Notes under the pieces: generated by a model
Databases searched by the model: none
Told to the model about the DNA's origin: nothing
The model's input: the letters and a program-made list of their open reading frames with translations, nothing else
From: Planctomycetaceae bacterium
Lineage (GTDB): Bacteria; Planctomycetota; Planctomycetia; Pirellulales; Thermoguttaceae
Assembly: GCA_009783865.1 (NCBI GenBank)
Contig: WRCR01000251.1
Location: 1 to 6,226 of the forward strand
DNA: 6,226 nucleotides
Reading direction: 5' to 3'
Made by a program: the position numbers and the translations under genes
Shown here: positions 1 to 6,120 of the stretch, in pieces
How the letters are laid out: each line of letters starts with the position of its first letter
Numbering within the stretch: position 1 is the first letter of the stretch

Positions 1-1848
1 CATCAATTCCATTCGGCTTGCGGTGTACGGTTCGGAATCGTCCGCTCTTCCAACCTGTACGGTGACGAAGTCGATGTCGGGAAACTCTTCACGTATCATT
101 TGCCGGATGTGTCTGCCGCACTCGTGTGTCTGTTGCAGCGACATTCCTTCCGGAAATTGTGACCGAACCCATATTCCTCCTTCGTCCATGTATGGTAAAA
201 ATTCGATGCCGAGTTTCGGTACTAATTCGCATAAAAGTACGATAAGTCCCGCCATTGCAGTCACGGCGACGAGATATCGTGCCTTCATAATCAATTTTAC
301 ATAGCCGATGTAAAGCGGAGTTACAAGTTTCAACATCGGATTGTCCCAATCGCGGTATCCCCAGCGGAAGAAAAAACATGCCAGCACCGGTGCGATAAAA
401 AGCGAGAAAACAAGCGCGCCCATCAGTGCAAAAATAATCGTCAGTGCCAGTGGACGGAACAGGAGCCCTTCGATACGAGTCAATGTCAACAGCGGCAAAA
501 ACGCCATCATTATCAGCGACAGTGAAATGAGTACCGGCTTGCACATGTCGAGAGCGGCGGCGCGGACAACTTCAAGAACTTCCTCCGGTTTTTTCGTGCC
601 GGACGTTCCAAGCCGTCTTGCAATGGCATCCGCCATGATAACCGTACCTTCCACAATGATACCGAAATCAATCGCCCCGATAGAAAGAAGTCCTATCGGA
701 ATATCGGTCAAATACATCAAACAAAAGGCAAAGAGCAATGAAAACGGGATCGTCGCGGCAACGAGCAGTGCCATGAGCGGGCGGCCAAGCAGCAGGAGCA
801 ATACAAGAAGCACCAGCGTAATACCGATGGAAACGCTGTGTGTGACAGTTCCAATAGTACTGTCCACGAGGTCTTGTCGGTCGTAAAATGGTACAATTTG
901 AACACCATCCGGCAGGTCTTCGTTCAGTTGTGCAACGTTCTCTTTCAGGGCGAGGAGAACAGCAGACGGATTTTCACCGCGCCGCATCTGAACGACTCCT
1001 TCAACGCTTTCGTCGGTTCGGTCTTTGCTGAAAATGCTCCACGGTGTCGAGTGATCCACTTCGACGGAAGCCACATCCTTGACGAGAATCGGTGTACCGC
1101 CGATGGATTTGACGAAAACGTTTTTGATTTGCTCGGTACTTTCAATGACACCGGTGCCGCGAATGACTAGTTCCATACTTCCGCGAGGCAGAATACCGCC
1201 GCCGCTGGCGATGTTGTTTTTTTCAAGGGCATCAATTACATCTTCCAGCGAAAGATTATAGCGCAGCAGTTGTGCCGGACGGAATATGACGGAATACCGT
1301 TTTTCAAGACCGCCGAAGTTGTAAACACCGGCAACGCCGCTAGTTCGGAAAAGCGTTGGAATTACGACCCATTCATTAAGGGTACGCAGTTCCATGACAT
1401 CAACTGAACCGTCGGAAACCAGTTCGTATCGATAAATTTCGCCGCATGCCGATGTGTCGGGCACCAGTTCCGGTTGACCGGCACCGCGAGGAAGTTCGAC
1501 TTGATTCAGCCGTTCATAGACCTGCTGCCTTGCCCAAGAGGAATCCACGCCGTCCTCAAAAACGACATAAACGGCGGAGAGACCGAAAATCGTGTCCGAC
1601 CGCATGTCGAGCATCCGGGGAAGAGTACGAAGAGCAATTTCAATCGGAATTGTCACCTGCCTCTCGACTTCCTCAGCAGCACGGCCTGGATAAGACGTAA
1701 CTATCCACGCCTTCTGCGGCGAAATATCAGGATAGGCATCGACGGGCAAATTTACAGCGGCAAAGAGACCGAACCCGACGAAAACCAAGGTTAGACCGAG
1801 AACAATCCAGCGATTGTCAATGGTACGATTGATGAGTGATTCTATCAT
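1..1848 (-). CDS. czcA-like: Heavy-metal efflux RND transporter (CusA/CzcA family), N-terminal 616 residues, cut by window edge
   Basis: Inner-membrane proton-driven pump of the HME-RND family, which exports metal ions through a channel shared with an adaptor and an outer-membrane protein. The frame is open from ATG 1848 to position 1 with no stop, so the gene runs off the left edge with about 40% missing. Visible features are TM1 at about residues 14-33, then VDAYPDISP (36-44), a porter domain with EVERQVTIPIE, TM2-TM6 at about 339-492, TM7 at about 525-540, then EFLPYMDEGGIWVR (549-562) and QVGRADD near the end. TM4 carries DFGIIVEGTVIMAD (394-407), aligned with the CzcA proton-relay segment: D394 is kept, but the usual VDG aspartate is E400 and the usual VEN glutamate is D407. 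A weak GGGA ribosome site (1858-1861) lies 9 nt before the ATG. It follows the adaptor gene by 40 bp, so it is probably co-transcribed. Family assignment is certain; metal specificity is not. Confidence 0.96.
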   Translation of the reverse strand, partial: MIESLINRTIDNRWIVLGLTLVFVGFGLFAAVNLPVDAYPDISPQKAWIVTSYPGRAAEEVERQVTIPIEIALRTLPRMLDMRSDTIFGLSAVYVVFEDGVDSSWARQQVYERLNQVELPRGAGQPELVPDTSACGEIYRYELVSDGSVDVMELRTLNEWVVIPTLFRTSGVAGVYNFGGLEKRYSVIFRPAQLLRYNLSLEDVIDALEKNNIASGGGILPRGSMELVIRGTGVIESTEQIKNVFVKSIGGTPILVKDVASVEVDHSTPWSIFSKDRTDESVEGVVQMRRGENPSAVLLALKENVAQLNEDLPDGVQIVPFYDRQDLVDSTIGTVTHSVSIGITLVLLVLLLLLGRPLMALLVAATIPFSLLFAFCLMYLTDIPIGLLSIGAIDFGIIVEGTVIMADAIARRLGTSGTKKPEEVLEVVRAAALDMCKPVLISLSLIMMAFLPLLTLTRIEGLLFRPLALTIIFALMGALVFSLFIAPVLACFFFRWGYRDWDNPMLKLVTPLYIGYVKLIMKARYLVAVTAMAGLIVLLCELVPKLGIEFLPYMDEGGIWVRSQFPEGMSLQQTHECGRHIRQMIREEFPDIDFVTVQVGRADDSEPYTASRMELM

Positions 1849-1888
1849 GGATTAATTTCCCGAAACAGTTAGGCGTATAAACAAATAT

Positions 1889-3082
1889 CTACTTCAACCG
1901 CAACGATTCGGCAATGGTCGGTTTGAGCAGGATAACCCCCTTTCCGGCAATTTGAGCACCGTCTTCGAGACCGCTATGGACCTCGGCTCCCGCTTCATGA
2001 AGTTCGCCTATCTGTACTTTGGTAACAATCCAATCGGAATCACTTTTTCGTACCAAAACATAATCCGAACCGCCGATGTGGACGATGGATTCCGGCGGAA
2101 CATGAAGAACCGAACGAGGGTCGATACCGAGACCTATCTCAGCAAACATACCGGGACGCAATGAGTCGGCAGCGTCTTCGATGGCAAACAGAACCCGCAA
2201 TGAACGAAGTTCCTTTGATAATACCGGTACGATGGAAAGAACTTTGCCGTAAAACTTTGTTTCCGGGCAACTGAAAAACAGGGCGACGCAACTTTGTCCG
2301 ACTTTGACTTGCCGAATCATACTCTCCGGCACTTCCGCCATGACGATGTCGATGTCCCGCGTAATGGAAACCAGCAATTCCGGCTGCAAACCTTCGAGGG
2401 TCAGTTGTCTTGCGAGTGCCGCTTTTTCCCGTTGGGCAAGCCGCAGAGCGGCTTGTGTCTCATAAACCGCCTTCTGCCCTTCAATCTCCGTCTGAATCAA
2501 TGTCGCTTTTGCTTCGGCAAGGTCTTTCGGCGTATCCGTACCGACTTGGACGAGTTTTTCCAGACGTTCAACTACTGCTTTTTGGGCTTCGACGGTCGTT
2601 CCGGCGAGCTTGACGGCAGATTGCAGTTGTTGTTCGGCAAATGCAATTTCGGCATCCGCTTTCTGCCAATCGGCAAACGTTGTCAACAATTCCGTCGAGT
2701 GGAACTGCCAGAAATCGCTCAGCTCCACTGTACCCGGTGTACCGGCTAAATTTTGAGTGCCGTCTACACCGTTGCCGTTTGTTTGCAAACTCGCAACATT
2801 GACACCAGTTGCGGTGACAATCGGTTCGGTTGTTTCCGACCGGTTGACGGCGGTGATACGCAGTTTGCGATATATTGGTGAATCGGGACAAATAGAAATG
2901 CTTTTTGGACCGGTAACAGACACATCGGATTCCTGTCGGGAGGGCTCTGCGGCTTCATGGGGATGACCGTCATGTCCATGCCATATTGTTAAATAGACGA
3001 GGAGCAAAACAACGATTCCGAGGCAAAGAAAAAACTGGAAACCGTCCCACACGCGCTGAGATAAATATAATTTTTGGCTCAT
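1889..3082 (-). CDS. czcB-like: RND efflux periplasmic adaptor (membrane fusion protein, CusB/CzcB-like)
   Basis: 397-residue adaptor linking the RND pump to the outer-membrane channel. An N-terminal membrane anchor (about 16-34) replaces the lipoprotein signal found in many adaptors. It is followed at once by a histidine-rich stretch, HGHDGHPHE (35-43), likely to bind metal. Residues 86-95 (EPIVTATGVN) match the start of the beta domains. A coiled-coil hairpin covers about 130-230, with RLEKLVQVGTDTPKDLAEAK (173-192) at the helical turn. The beta-barrel follows (IDIVMAEVPESMIRQVKVGQ, 244-263; LRPGMFAEIGL, 308-318), then a membrane-proximal domain with HVPPESIVHIGGSDYVLV (327-344). The half-lipoyl motif expected between about 95 and 125 (a G.V...V..GD.V..GQ pattern) is not recognisable; that stretch is short and rich in N, G and T. 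No Shine-Dalgarno is seen before the ATG. It lies between channel and pump genes as in cus/czc operons. Confidence 0.93.
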   Translation of the reverse strand: MSQKLYLSQRVWDGFQFFLCLGIVVLLLVYLTIWHGHDGHPHEAAEPSRQESDVSVTGPKSISICPDSPIYRKLRITAVNRSETTEPIVTATGVNVASLQTNGNGVDGTQNLAGTPGTVELSDFWQFHSTELLTTFADWQKADAEIAFAEQQLQSAVKLAGTTVEAQKAVVERLEKLVQVGTDTPKDLAEAKATLIQTEIEGQKAVYETQAALRLAQREKAALARQLTLEGLQPELLVSITRDIDIVMAEVPESMIRQVKVGQSCVALFFSCPETKFYGKVLSIVPVLSKELRSLRVLFAIEDAADSLRPGMFAEIGLGIDPRSVLHVPPESIVHIGGSDYVLVRKSDSDWIVTKVQIGELHEAGAEVHSGLEDGAQIAGKGVILLKPTIAESLRLK

Positions 3083-3100
3083 TGATACTTCTGATACTTC
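3083..3100 (-). repeat. Perfect tandem 9-bp repeat directly upstream of the adaptor start codon
   Basis: TGATACTTC occurs twice back to back on the plus strand (3083-3091 and 3092-3100). On the coding (minus) strand this reads GAAGTATCA twice, ending at the base before the adaptor ATG and occupying the place where a Shine-Dalgarno should be. It also encodes most of a 7-codon reading frame (see findings). The repeat is seen directly; any function is unknown. Confidence 0.8.
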
Positions 3101-3109
3101 ATTTTGGAA

Positions 3110-3115
3110 ATTATA
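3110..3115 (-). promoter_or_regulatory. Possible -10 element for the adaptor and pump genes
   Basis: A perfect TATAAT lies on the minus strand in the 160-bp gap between channel and adaptor genes, 27 nt upstream of the adaptor ATG. No convincing -35 hexamer sits 16-18 bp further upstream (that position reads CCAAAA), so this is only a candidate internal promoter. Read-through from the channel gene remains the simpler model. Confidence 0.25.
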
Positions 3116-3149
3116 ACGCTGTTCAAAACCTATTTTGGAATAAATTTTA

Positions 3150-3160
3150 TCACAATGTGA
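3150..3160. repeat. 11-bp palindrome in the channel-adaptor gap
   Basis: TCACAATGTGA is a perfect inverted repeat (TCACA / TGTGA) around one central A, in an AT-rich setting, about 35 bp upstream of the TATAAT. The spacing does not fit a CRP site, where the half-sites are 6 bp apart and in the opposite order. It could be a small operator or chance. Confidence 0.3.
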
Positions 3161-3242
3161 AAATTAAAAAAGAAGGCACAGACGAAAAAACTTTGTCAAT
3201 CTGCTCATTTTTAGGTTGTCCGCATCAAAGAAATTGCTTTAT

Positions 3243-4742
3243 TCAATGGGTGATGGAATGCACATTGTTTATGGAATCAATCCCGACAACGCTGTTATAT
3301 GTGTACAACGCCCGCCAATAATCAGCACGACTGGTAACAAACAGCCGAACTGTTTCCCGATAACTGCGTTCCGCATCGAGAACGTCAATTAAAGGACGAC
3401 CGCCCGCTCTGAATCCTTCGACCATAATATCACGAACTTCTTTAGCCAGACGAACTTCCTCCTTGGCAAATATATGAGATTGTTTTTGAGCAGTGCGAAA
3501 ATTTCTGTCCGCCTCGACAATTTCCGCATGAAGTTCGACGATTCCGGCTTGGTAACGGTGATTGCTTTGAACAAATGCTGACCTTGCTCTTGCCTTGTTT
3601 CCCTGATTGCGGTCGAACAAAGGAACCGAAACAGTTAGACCGATTCCCCAATTGTTGTAATCCTTGTCTTCACCCGCCAATTTTGAATATTCCCGCCCCG
3701 TTCCTGCAAATGCTGTGACTTCAGGATAAGCGTTGCGTTTTTCCATAAGTATATCTGCCTTTGCTTTGGAAACCCCTATTCGCAAGGCACGAATATCCGG
3801 TCGATTTTGTTGCGCCATAGCAAATGCCTCTTCCAACAGCATCGGGGCTAATACGGTTGGGGCATTCAGACCGCCGGTGATGTCGAAATTTGGGTCGTAG
3901 TCAACACATCCAAATAGAGAACGCAACTGGGCTTTGAGTATGTCCAGGGTCTTTTCCGCTTCGAGAAGTTCCTGACGGCATTGCAGCACGTCCAGATTGA
4001 TTCGTTTCCATTCAACGACTGGAATCCCGCCCGCTTCAACACCGTTTTTAGCAATCTTTTCGAGTTGAATCAAAAGTTCCAAATCTTCACGCGACACAGA
4101 CAGTATGGCTTTGGCTTCGAGTACATCATAGAACGTTGTTGCCGCCTCTGTTATACGTTCACGTATCAAATCGGCGTATTCCGCTTGGGCTTGACACACA
4201 TCCCATCGGGCACTGTTCATTGCCGCTTTCCGCTTGGCAAATAGGAACCAATCGATGGAAAATTCGACCTGAAAGTTCAGTTCCGGCGGTCCGCCCCAAT
4301 ACTCTCCTTTTTCAATAGGTATGAACGGAAAGGCACCTCCTTCTACCGTGAATTCTGGATTTGGAAGCAGCGAACTGGTACAATACTCTGCTTGTGCTTG
4401 GCGGATGTCCTCTTTACCGATGCGCAGTTTTGGGTCAGAGGTTAGCACTGCGGAAATCACTTGGTCTAATGTCCATGCTTGCGGTGAATCTGACTTCGTA
4501 TCGATGACGGAATCTGTAGAATTTATCTCCGTAATTGCCGCAACAGTTTGTATCGGTTGAGTGACTTGAATCGGCTGGGCGACATACCAATCTCGACGCG
4601 CAGACGGTTTTGAACTCTTCGGCAAGACCGGCACTGGCGGAGTACTTTGCGGCAGAACGATAATTTCCTGCGACGAACAATCACCGACCGTCCAAACGGT
4701 CAGAAACAGGAAAAAAGCAAATAAACACTCCTTGCGGGACAT
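3243..4742 (-). CDS. czcC-like: TolC-type outer-membrane efflux protein (CusC/CzcC-like)
   Basis: 499-residue outer-membrane channel of the OEP family, the exit duct of the tripartite metal pump. It begins with a Sec signal peptide (ECLFAFFLFLTVWTVGDCSS, 5-24). Cys22 is preceded by Gly-Asp, a poor lipobox, so signal peptidase I cleavage is more likely than lipidation. A proline-rich linker of about 65 residues follows, with a repeated QPIQ (57-60, 62-65), then the first OEP repeat from about 89 (AWTLDQVISAVLTSDPKLRI, with SSLLPNPEF at 123-131). The second repeat starts near residue 307 (LLEEAFAMAQQNRPDIRALR). The C-terminal part has VSVPLFDRNQGNKARA, then RAGGRPLIDVLDAERSYRET, the usual OEP ending helix. 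The start is fixed by GAGGA (4748-4752) 5 nt before the ATG. It is the first gene of the cluster and is followed by the adaptor after 160 bp. Channel function is secure; substrate is inferred from the neighbours. Confidence 0.95.
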   Translation of the reverse strand: MSRKECLFAFFLFLTVWTVGDCSSQEIIVLPQSTPPVPVLPKSSKPSARRDWYVAQPIQVTQPIQTVAAITEINSTDSVIDTKSDSPQAWTLDQVISAVLTSDPKLRIGKEDIRQAQAEYCTSSLLPNPEFTVEGGAFPFIPIEKGEYWGGPPELNFQVEFSIDWFLFAKRKAAMNSARWDVCQAQAEYADLIRERITEAATTFYDVLEAKAILSVSREDLELLIQLEKIAKNGVEAGGIPVVEWKRINLDVLQCRQELLEAEKTLDILKAQLRSLFGCVDYDPNFDITGGLNAPTVLAPMLLEEAFAMAQQNRPDIRALRIGVSKAKADILMEKRNAYPEVTAFAGTGREYSKLAGEDKDYNNWGIGLTVSVPLFDRNQGNKARARSAFVQSNHRYQAGIVELHAEIVEADRNFRTAQKQSHIFAKEEVRLAKEVRDIMVEGFRAGGRPLIDVLDAERSYRETVRLFVTSRADYWRALYTYNSVVGIDSINNVHSITH

Positions 4743-5026
4743 AACTATCCTCGACGTATCCTTACCCGGAGACCACCGTGCAAGTATCTCCTACACTCAC
4801 ACGTCCCGTTAATCGGCTTTTCGATTCGTCCGTCGTTTATTAAAATTGTATATGCAGATTATTCGGATTGTGCTGGTTTTGCCTCTTTACTCAAATGTTA
4901 CCGATTGATTTATTTTTGGAATCTGGTTATTCAATTAACGCCACCTGCTTCTGTTCCGTTTGGGTTGACTTTTCCGCCAACGATATTTTTGTATGGCACG
5001 GGATCAACCTGAACGGCTTGGTGTAA
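4743..5026. other. Upstream region of the efflux cluster; no intact gene
   Basis: 284 bp with no gene I can support. It should hold the promoter for the efflux genes, reading leftward. The AT-rich part (about 4835-4930) includes TACAAT on the minus strand, but no -35 at proper spacing and no MerR-type long-spacer dyad are evident. Weak inverted repeats are present (GGAGA 4768-4772 with TCTCC 4787-4791; AATCG 4811-4815 with CGATT 4822-4826), too short to claim. From about 4931 onward the plus strand, in the frame of the phosphoesterase remnant, reads up to a TAA at 5024-5026 and may be its degraded upstream part. The minus strand of the same stretch has an open frame ending at 4931 that I judge to be antisense. 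Confidence 0.5.
4748..4752 (-). promoter_or_regulatory. Ribosome binding site of the outer-membrane channel gene
   Basis: GAGGA on the minus strand lies 5 nt before ATG 4742 and is the clearest Shine-Dalgarno in the efflux cluster. It supports this ATG as the start and fits the signal peptide beginning at residue 1. Confidence 0.7.
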
Positions 5027-5212
5027 AAGACGATAAAACAATTTACCGCGCGATACGAAATATTGAAAGGACTTAAGTATCCGCTGCGGATAATGGTCGG
5101 CGAACACGACTGGTACTACGACATGGGAGAAAAATGGCGGTCGCTTTTCGGAGAACCGGCTTGGAGTTTCGACCACAAACAGGCAGGAGGAAACTGTACC
5201 GAATACATTTGA
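5027..5212 (+). pseudogene. Remnant of a calcineurin-like metallophosphoesterase
   Basis: A plus-strand stretch opens after TAA 5024 and ends at TGA 5210. It reads YEILKGLKYPLRI (5054 onward), VGEHDWYYDMGEKWRSLFGE and then AWSFDHK. GEHD corresponds to the GNHD metal-binding motif of calcineurin-like phosphoesterases, and the aromatic run plus SFDHK is typical of the GEHDWY-type subfamily I associate with Planctomycetota. A complete enzyme is about 250-350 residues with DxH and GD motifs before this point and H and GHxH motifs after; none is present in frame, and similarity stops at the lysine of SFDHK. The only in-frame ATGs fall inside the conserved core, so no start fits. It is therefore a truncated fossil, not a gene. 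It converges on the broken diphosphohydrolase-like gene 45 bp away. Identity rests on the motif core alone. Confidence 0.65.
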
Positions 5213-5257
5213 GGCGGAATTGCCAACCCTCCAGCCGACGGACTCCCGTCTCCCGAC

Positions 5258-5422
5258 TTACACTTCGTAGGGTTCGTTATTGTTCCGGTGAATGCCGGGA
5301 ATTTCGTAGTTCGGCATGTCAAGCAAGGTCTCCGGCAGTACACCGCGTTTGACCATTTCCTGAACGTGGGCTATCATCATCGAATGTTCCATCATCGCTG
5401 CGACGTGGTCTTCGTCCTTCAT
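5258..5422 (-). pseudogene. C-terminal part of the split dATP/dGTP diphosphohydrolase-like gene (frame 2)
   Basis: This frame continues the domain that stops at 5419 in the upstream frame. From ATG 5422 it encodes 54 residues beginning MKDEDHVAAMMEHSMMIAHV, then QEMVKRGVLPETLLDMPNYE, and ends at 5258. DEDH followed by an Ala-rich helix is what family members carry just after the RHLLKFQQ helix found in the upstream frame, so the two pieces were once one protein. The frame is also open upstream to about 5536, but that part is out of frame with the homology. The ATG overlaps the upstream TGA as ATGA, so coupled translation of a separate C-terminal peptide is possible. Only 1 nt separates the purine run AGAGGGA from this ATG, too close for a normal ribosome site. 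A frameshift mutation, or a base-calling error, is the simpler reading. Confidence 0.7.
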
Positions 5423-5940
5423 TCCCTCTGCTGAAACTTCAAAAGATGCCGGTAGAGCGAAGCAACCATTCTGCTGATGGGAATTCCCTTCTCCCAGTTT
5501 CTGGAAGCGTATTTTTCGGCACCCTGACGTAACCATTCTCCAAGACGTTCCATTGCAAACGGTGAAATCAAATCAACTCGCGACTTACCCTCCGCTGCGT
5601 CCCGAACAGCACCGGTAGCGAACTCTTCGCGTTTGCCGGAGTCCTGCATCGGCAGATTGCCTGCTGTAAACTTTTCACCGCGAAGGTCAATGCGGTACGC
5701 AAACCCGTCCGAACCGAGGTGCTTGAACGAATAGCGGAGATATCCCTGTTTCTCCAACAGGAAAAATGCTTTCTCCTGTTCTTCCGTGTCGGTACCGTGC
5801 TGATACAACAGTTCGATTTCAAAACCGTCTTCGGGAAACCTTTCGGTCAGTTTTTGAAACTCTGCACGGGCGGATTCCGTGAGATTTGTGTCCCGCCGCG
5901 ATTGTTCAACAAGATGGGAAAGTTTTCGTAAATCAGTCAT
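5419..5940 (-). CDS. dATP/dGTP diphosphohydrolase-like protein (DUF5664-like), N-terminal part, cut short by a frameshift
   Basis: 173 residues from ATG 5940 to TGA 5419. The first ~100 residues are a charged helical region I do not recognise (EIELLYQHGTDTEEQEKAFF, 41-60, then LLEKQGYLRYSF, 61-72; possibly winged-helix-like). From about 106 it matches the family called dATP/dGTP diphosphohydrolase N-terminal / DUF5664, common in phages and some bacteria: EFATGAVRDAAEGKSRVDLI (106-125), ERLGEWLRQGAEKYASRNWE (131-150), then KGIPISR and RHLLKFQQ (164-171). GA.KY..RNW.KG is the family signature. The protein stops just before the conserved DEDH segment, which lies in the next frame. Proteins of this family are thought to hydrolyse purine dNTPs; with half the core missing, activity is doubtful. 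GAAAGG (5947-5952), 6 nt before the ATG, is a good ribosome site. Confidence 0.8.
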   Translation of the reverse strand: MTDLRKLSHLVEQSRRDTNLTESARAEFQKLTERFPEDGFEIELLYQHGTDTEEQEKAFFLLEKQGYLRYSFKHLGSDGFAYRIDLRGEKFTAGNLPMQDSGKREEFATGAVRDAAEGKSRVDLISPFAMERLGEWLRQGAEKYASRNWEKGIPISRMVASLYRHLLKFQQRE

Positions 5941-5946
5941 TTTTTA

Positions 5947-5952
5947 CCTTTC
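5947..5952 (-). promoter_or_regulatory. Ribosome binding site of the diphosphohydrolase-like gene
   Basis: GAAAGG on the minus strand ends 6 nt before ATG 5940, a standard spacing. It supports this start, and suggests the gene was once properly expressed. Confidence 0.6.
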
Positions 5953-5963
5953 AAAAGTATTTT

Positions 5964-6044
5964 TTAGAAACGGCAGCCGTGAAAAGCGGCTGTAGTGAGG
6001 AGTCCCAGACAGAAAAAAAGGAGCAGTTGGAATTGCCGGGACAC
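5964..6044 (-). CDS. Possible 26-residue hydrophobic peptide
   Basis: A GTG-started frame (6044) runs to TAA at 5964 and ends 23 nt before the diphosphohydrolase-like gene, on the same strand. It encodes VSRQFQLLLFFCLGLLTTAA and then six residues ending in HGC-Arg-Phe. The pattern is a short basic N-terminus, a hydrophobic core of about 14 residues and a Gly-Cys, as in a Sec or lipoprotein signal peptide or a single-pass membrane microprotein. The lipobox (FHG before Cys) is poor. GGA sits 7 nt upstream of the GTG. The frame is also open upstream into a proline-rich stretch (PPIAPDLPKPPE) after a TGA, with no ATG. It could be a microprotein, the tail of a decayed gene, or chance. Confidence 0.3.
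   Translation of the reverse strand: MSRQFQLLLFFCLGLLTTAAFHGCRF
5974..5992. repeat. GC-rich hairpin between the peptide frame and the diphosphohydrolase-like gene start
   Basis: CAGCCG (5974-5979) and CGGCTG (5987-5992) form a perfect 6-bp stem around a 7-nt loop. It lies within the 3' end of the 26-codon frame, about 34 nt upstream of ATG 5940. No T-run follows on either strand, so it is not an intrinsic terminator. It might shape the leader mRNA. Confidence 0.45.
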
Positions 6045-6120
6045 AGTTAATTCCGGCGGTTTGGGTAAATCAGGCGCGATAGGCGGATATATTTTTCAAA
6101 TGGGTTTGCGGTGGAAATTA

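Noticed and set aside
89..886. Several open frames on both strands inside the pump region (for example 89-544 minus, 341-886 plus)
   Set aside because: They are out of frame with the continuous 616-codon pump reading, show no recognisable domains, and overlap it fully.
2294..2749. 151-codon plus-strand frame opposite the adaptor gene
   Set aside because: Antisense shadow of the coiled-coil region; composition biased toward F, R and L with no family features and no ribosome site of note.
2986..3321. 111-codon plus-strand frame spanning the adaptor start and the channel end
   Set aside because: Covers the AT-rich intergenic gap and the antisense of both flanking genes; no recognisable domain.
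4768..4826. Weak inverted repeats upstream of the channel gene as a possible metal-regulator operator
   Set aside because: Arms are only 5 bp, with no matching MerR, ArsR or CopY-type pattern and no promoter at fitting spacing.
4931..5176. 81-codon minus-strand frame ending in NPNGTEAGGVN
   Set aside because: Its first half is the exact antisense of the GEHDWYYDMG phosphoesterase core, which is the better supported reading. The C-terminal end looks protein-like, but I cannot tie it to any family.
5134..5352. 72-codon plus-strand frame rich in arginine
   Set aside because: Out of frame with the phosphoesterase remnant and antisense to the C-terminal diphosphohydrolase segment; arginine-rich composition is typical of shadow frames.
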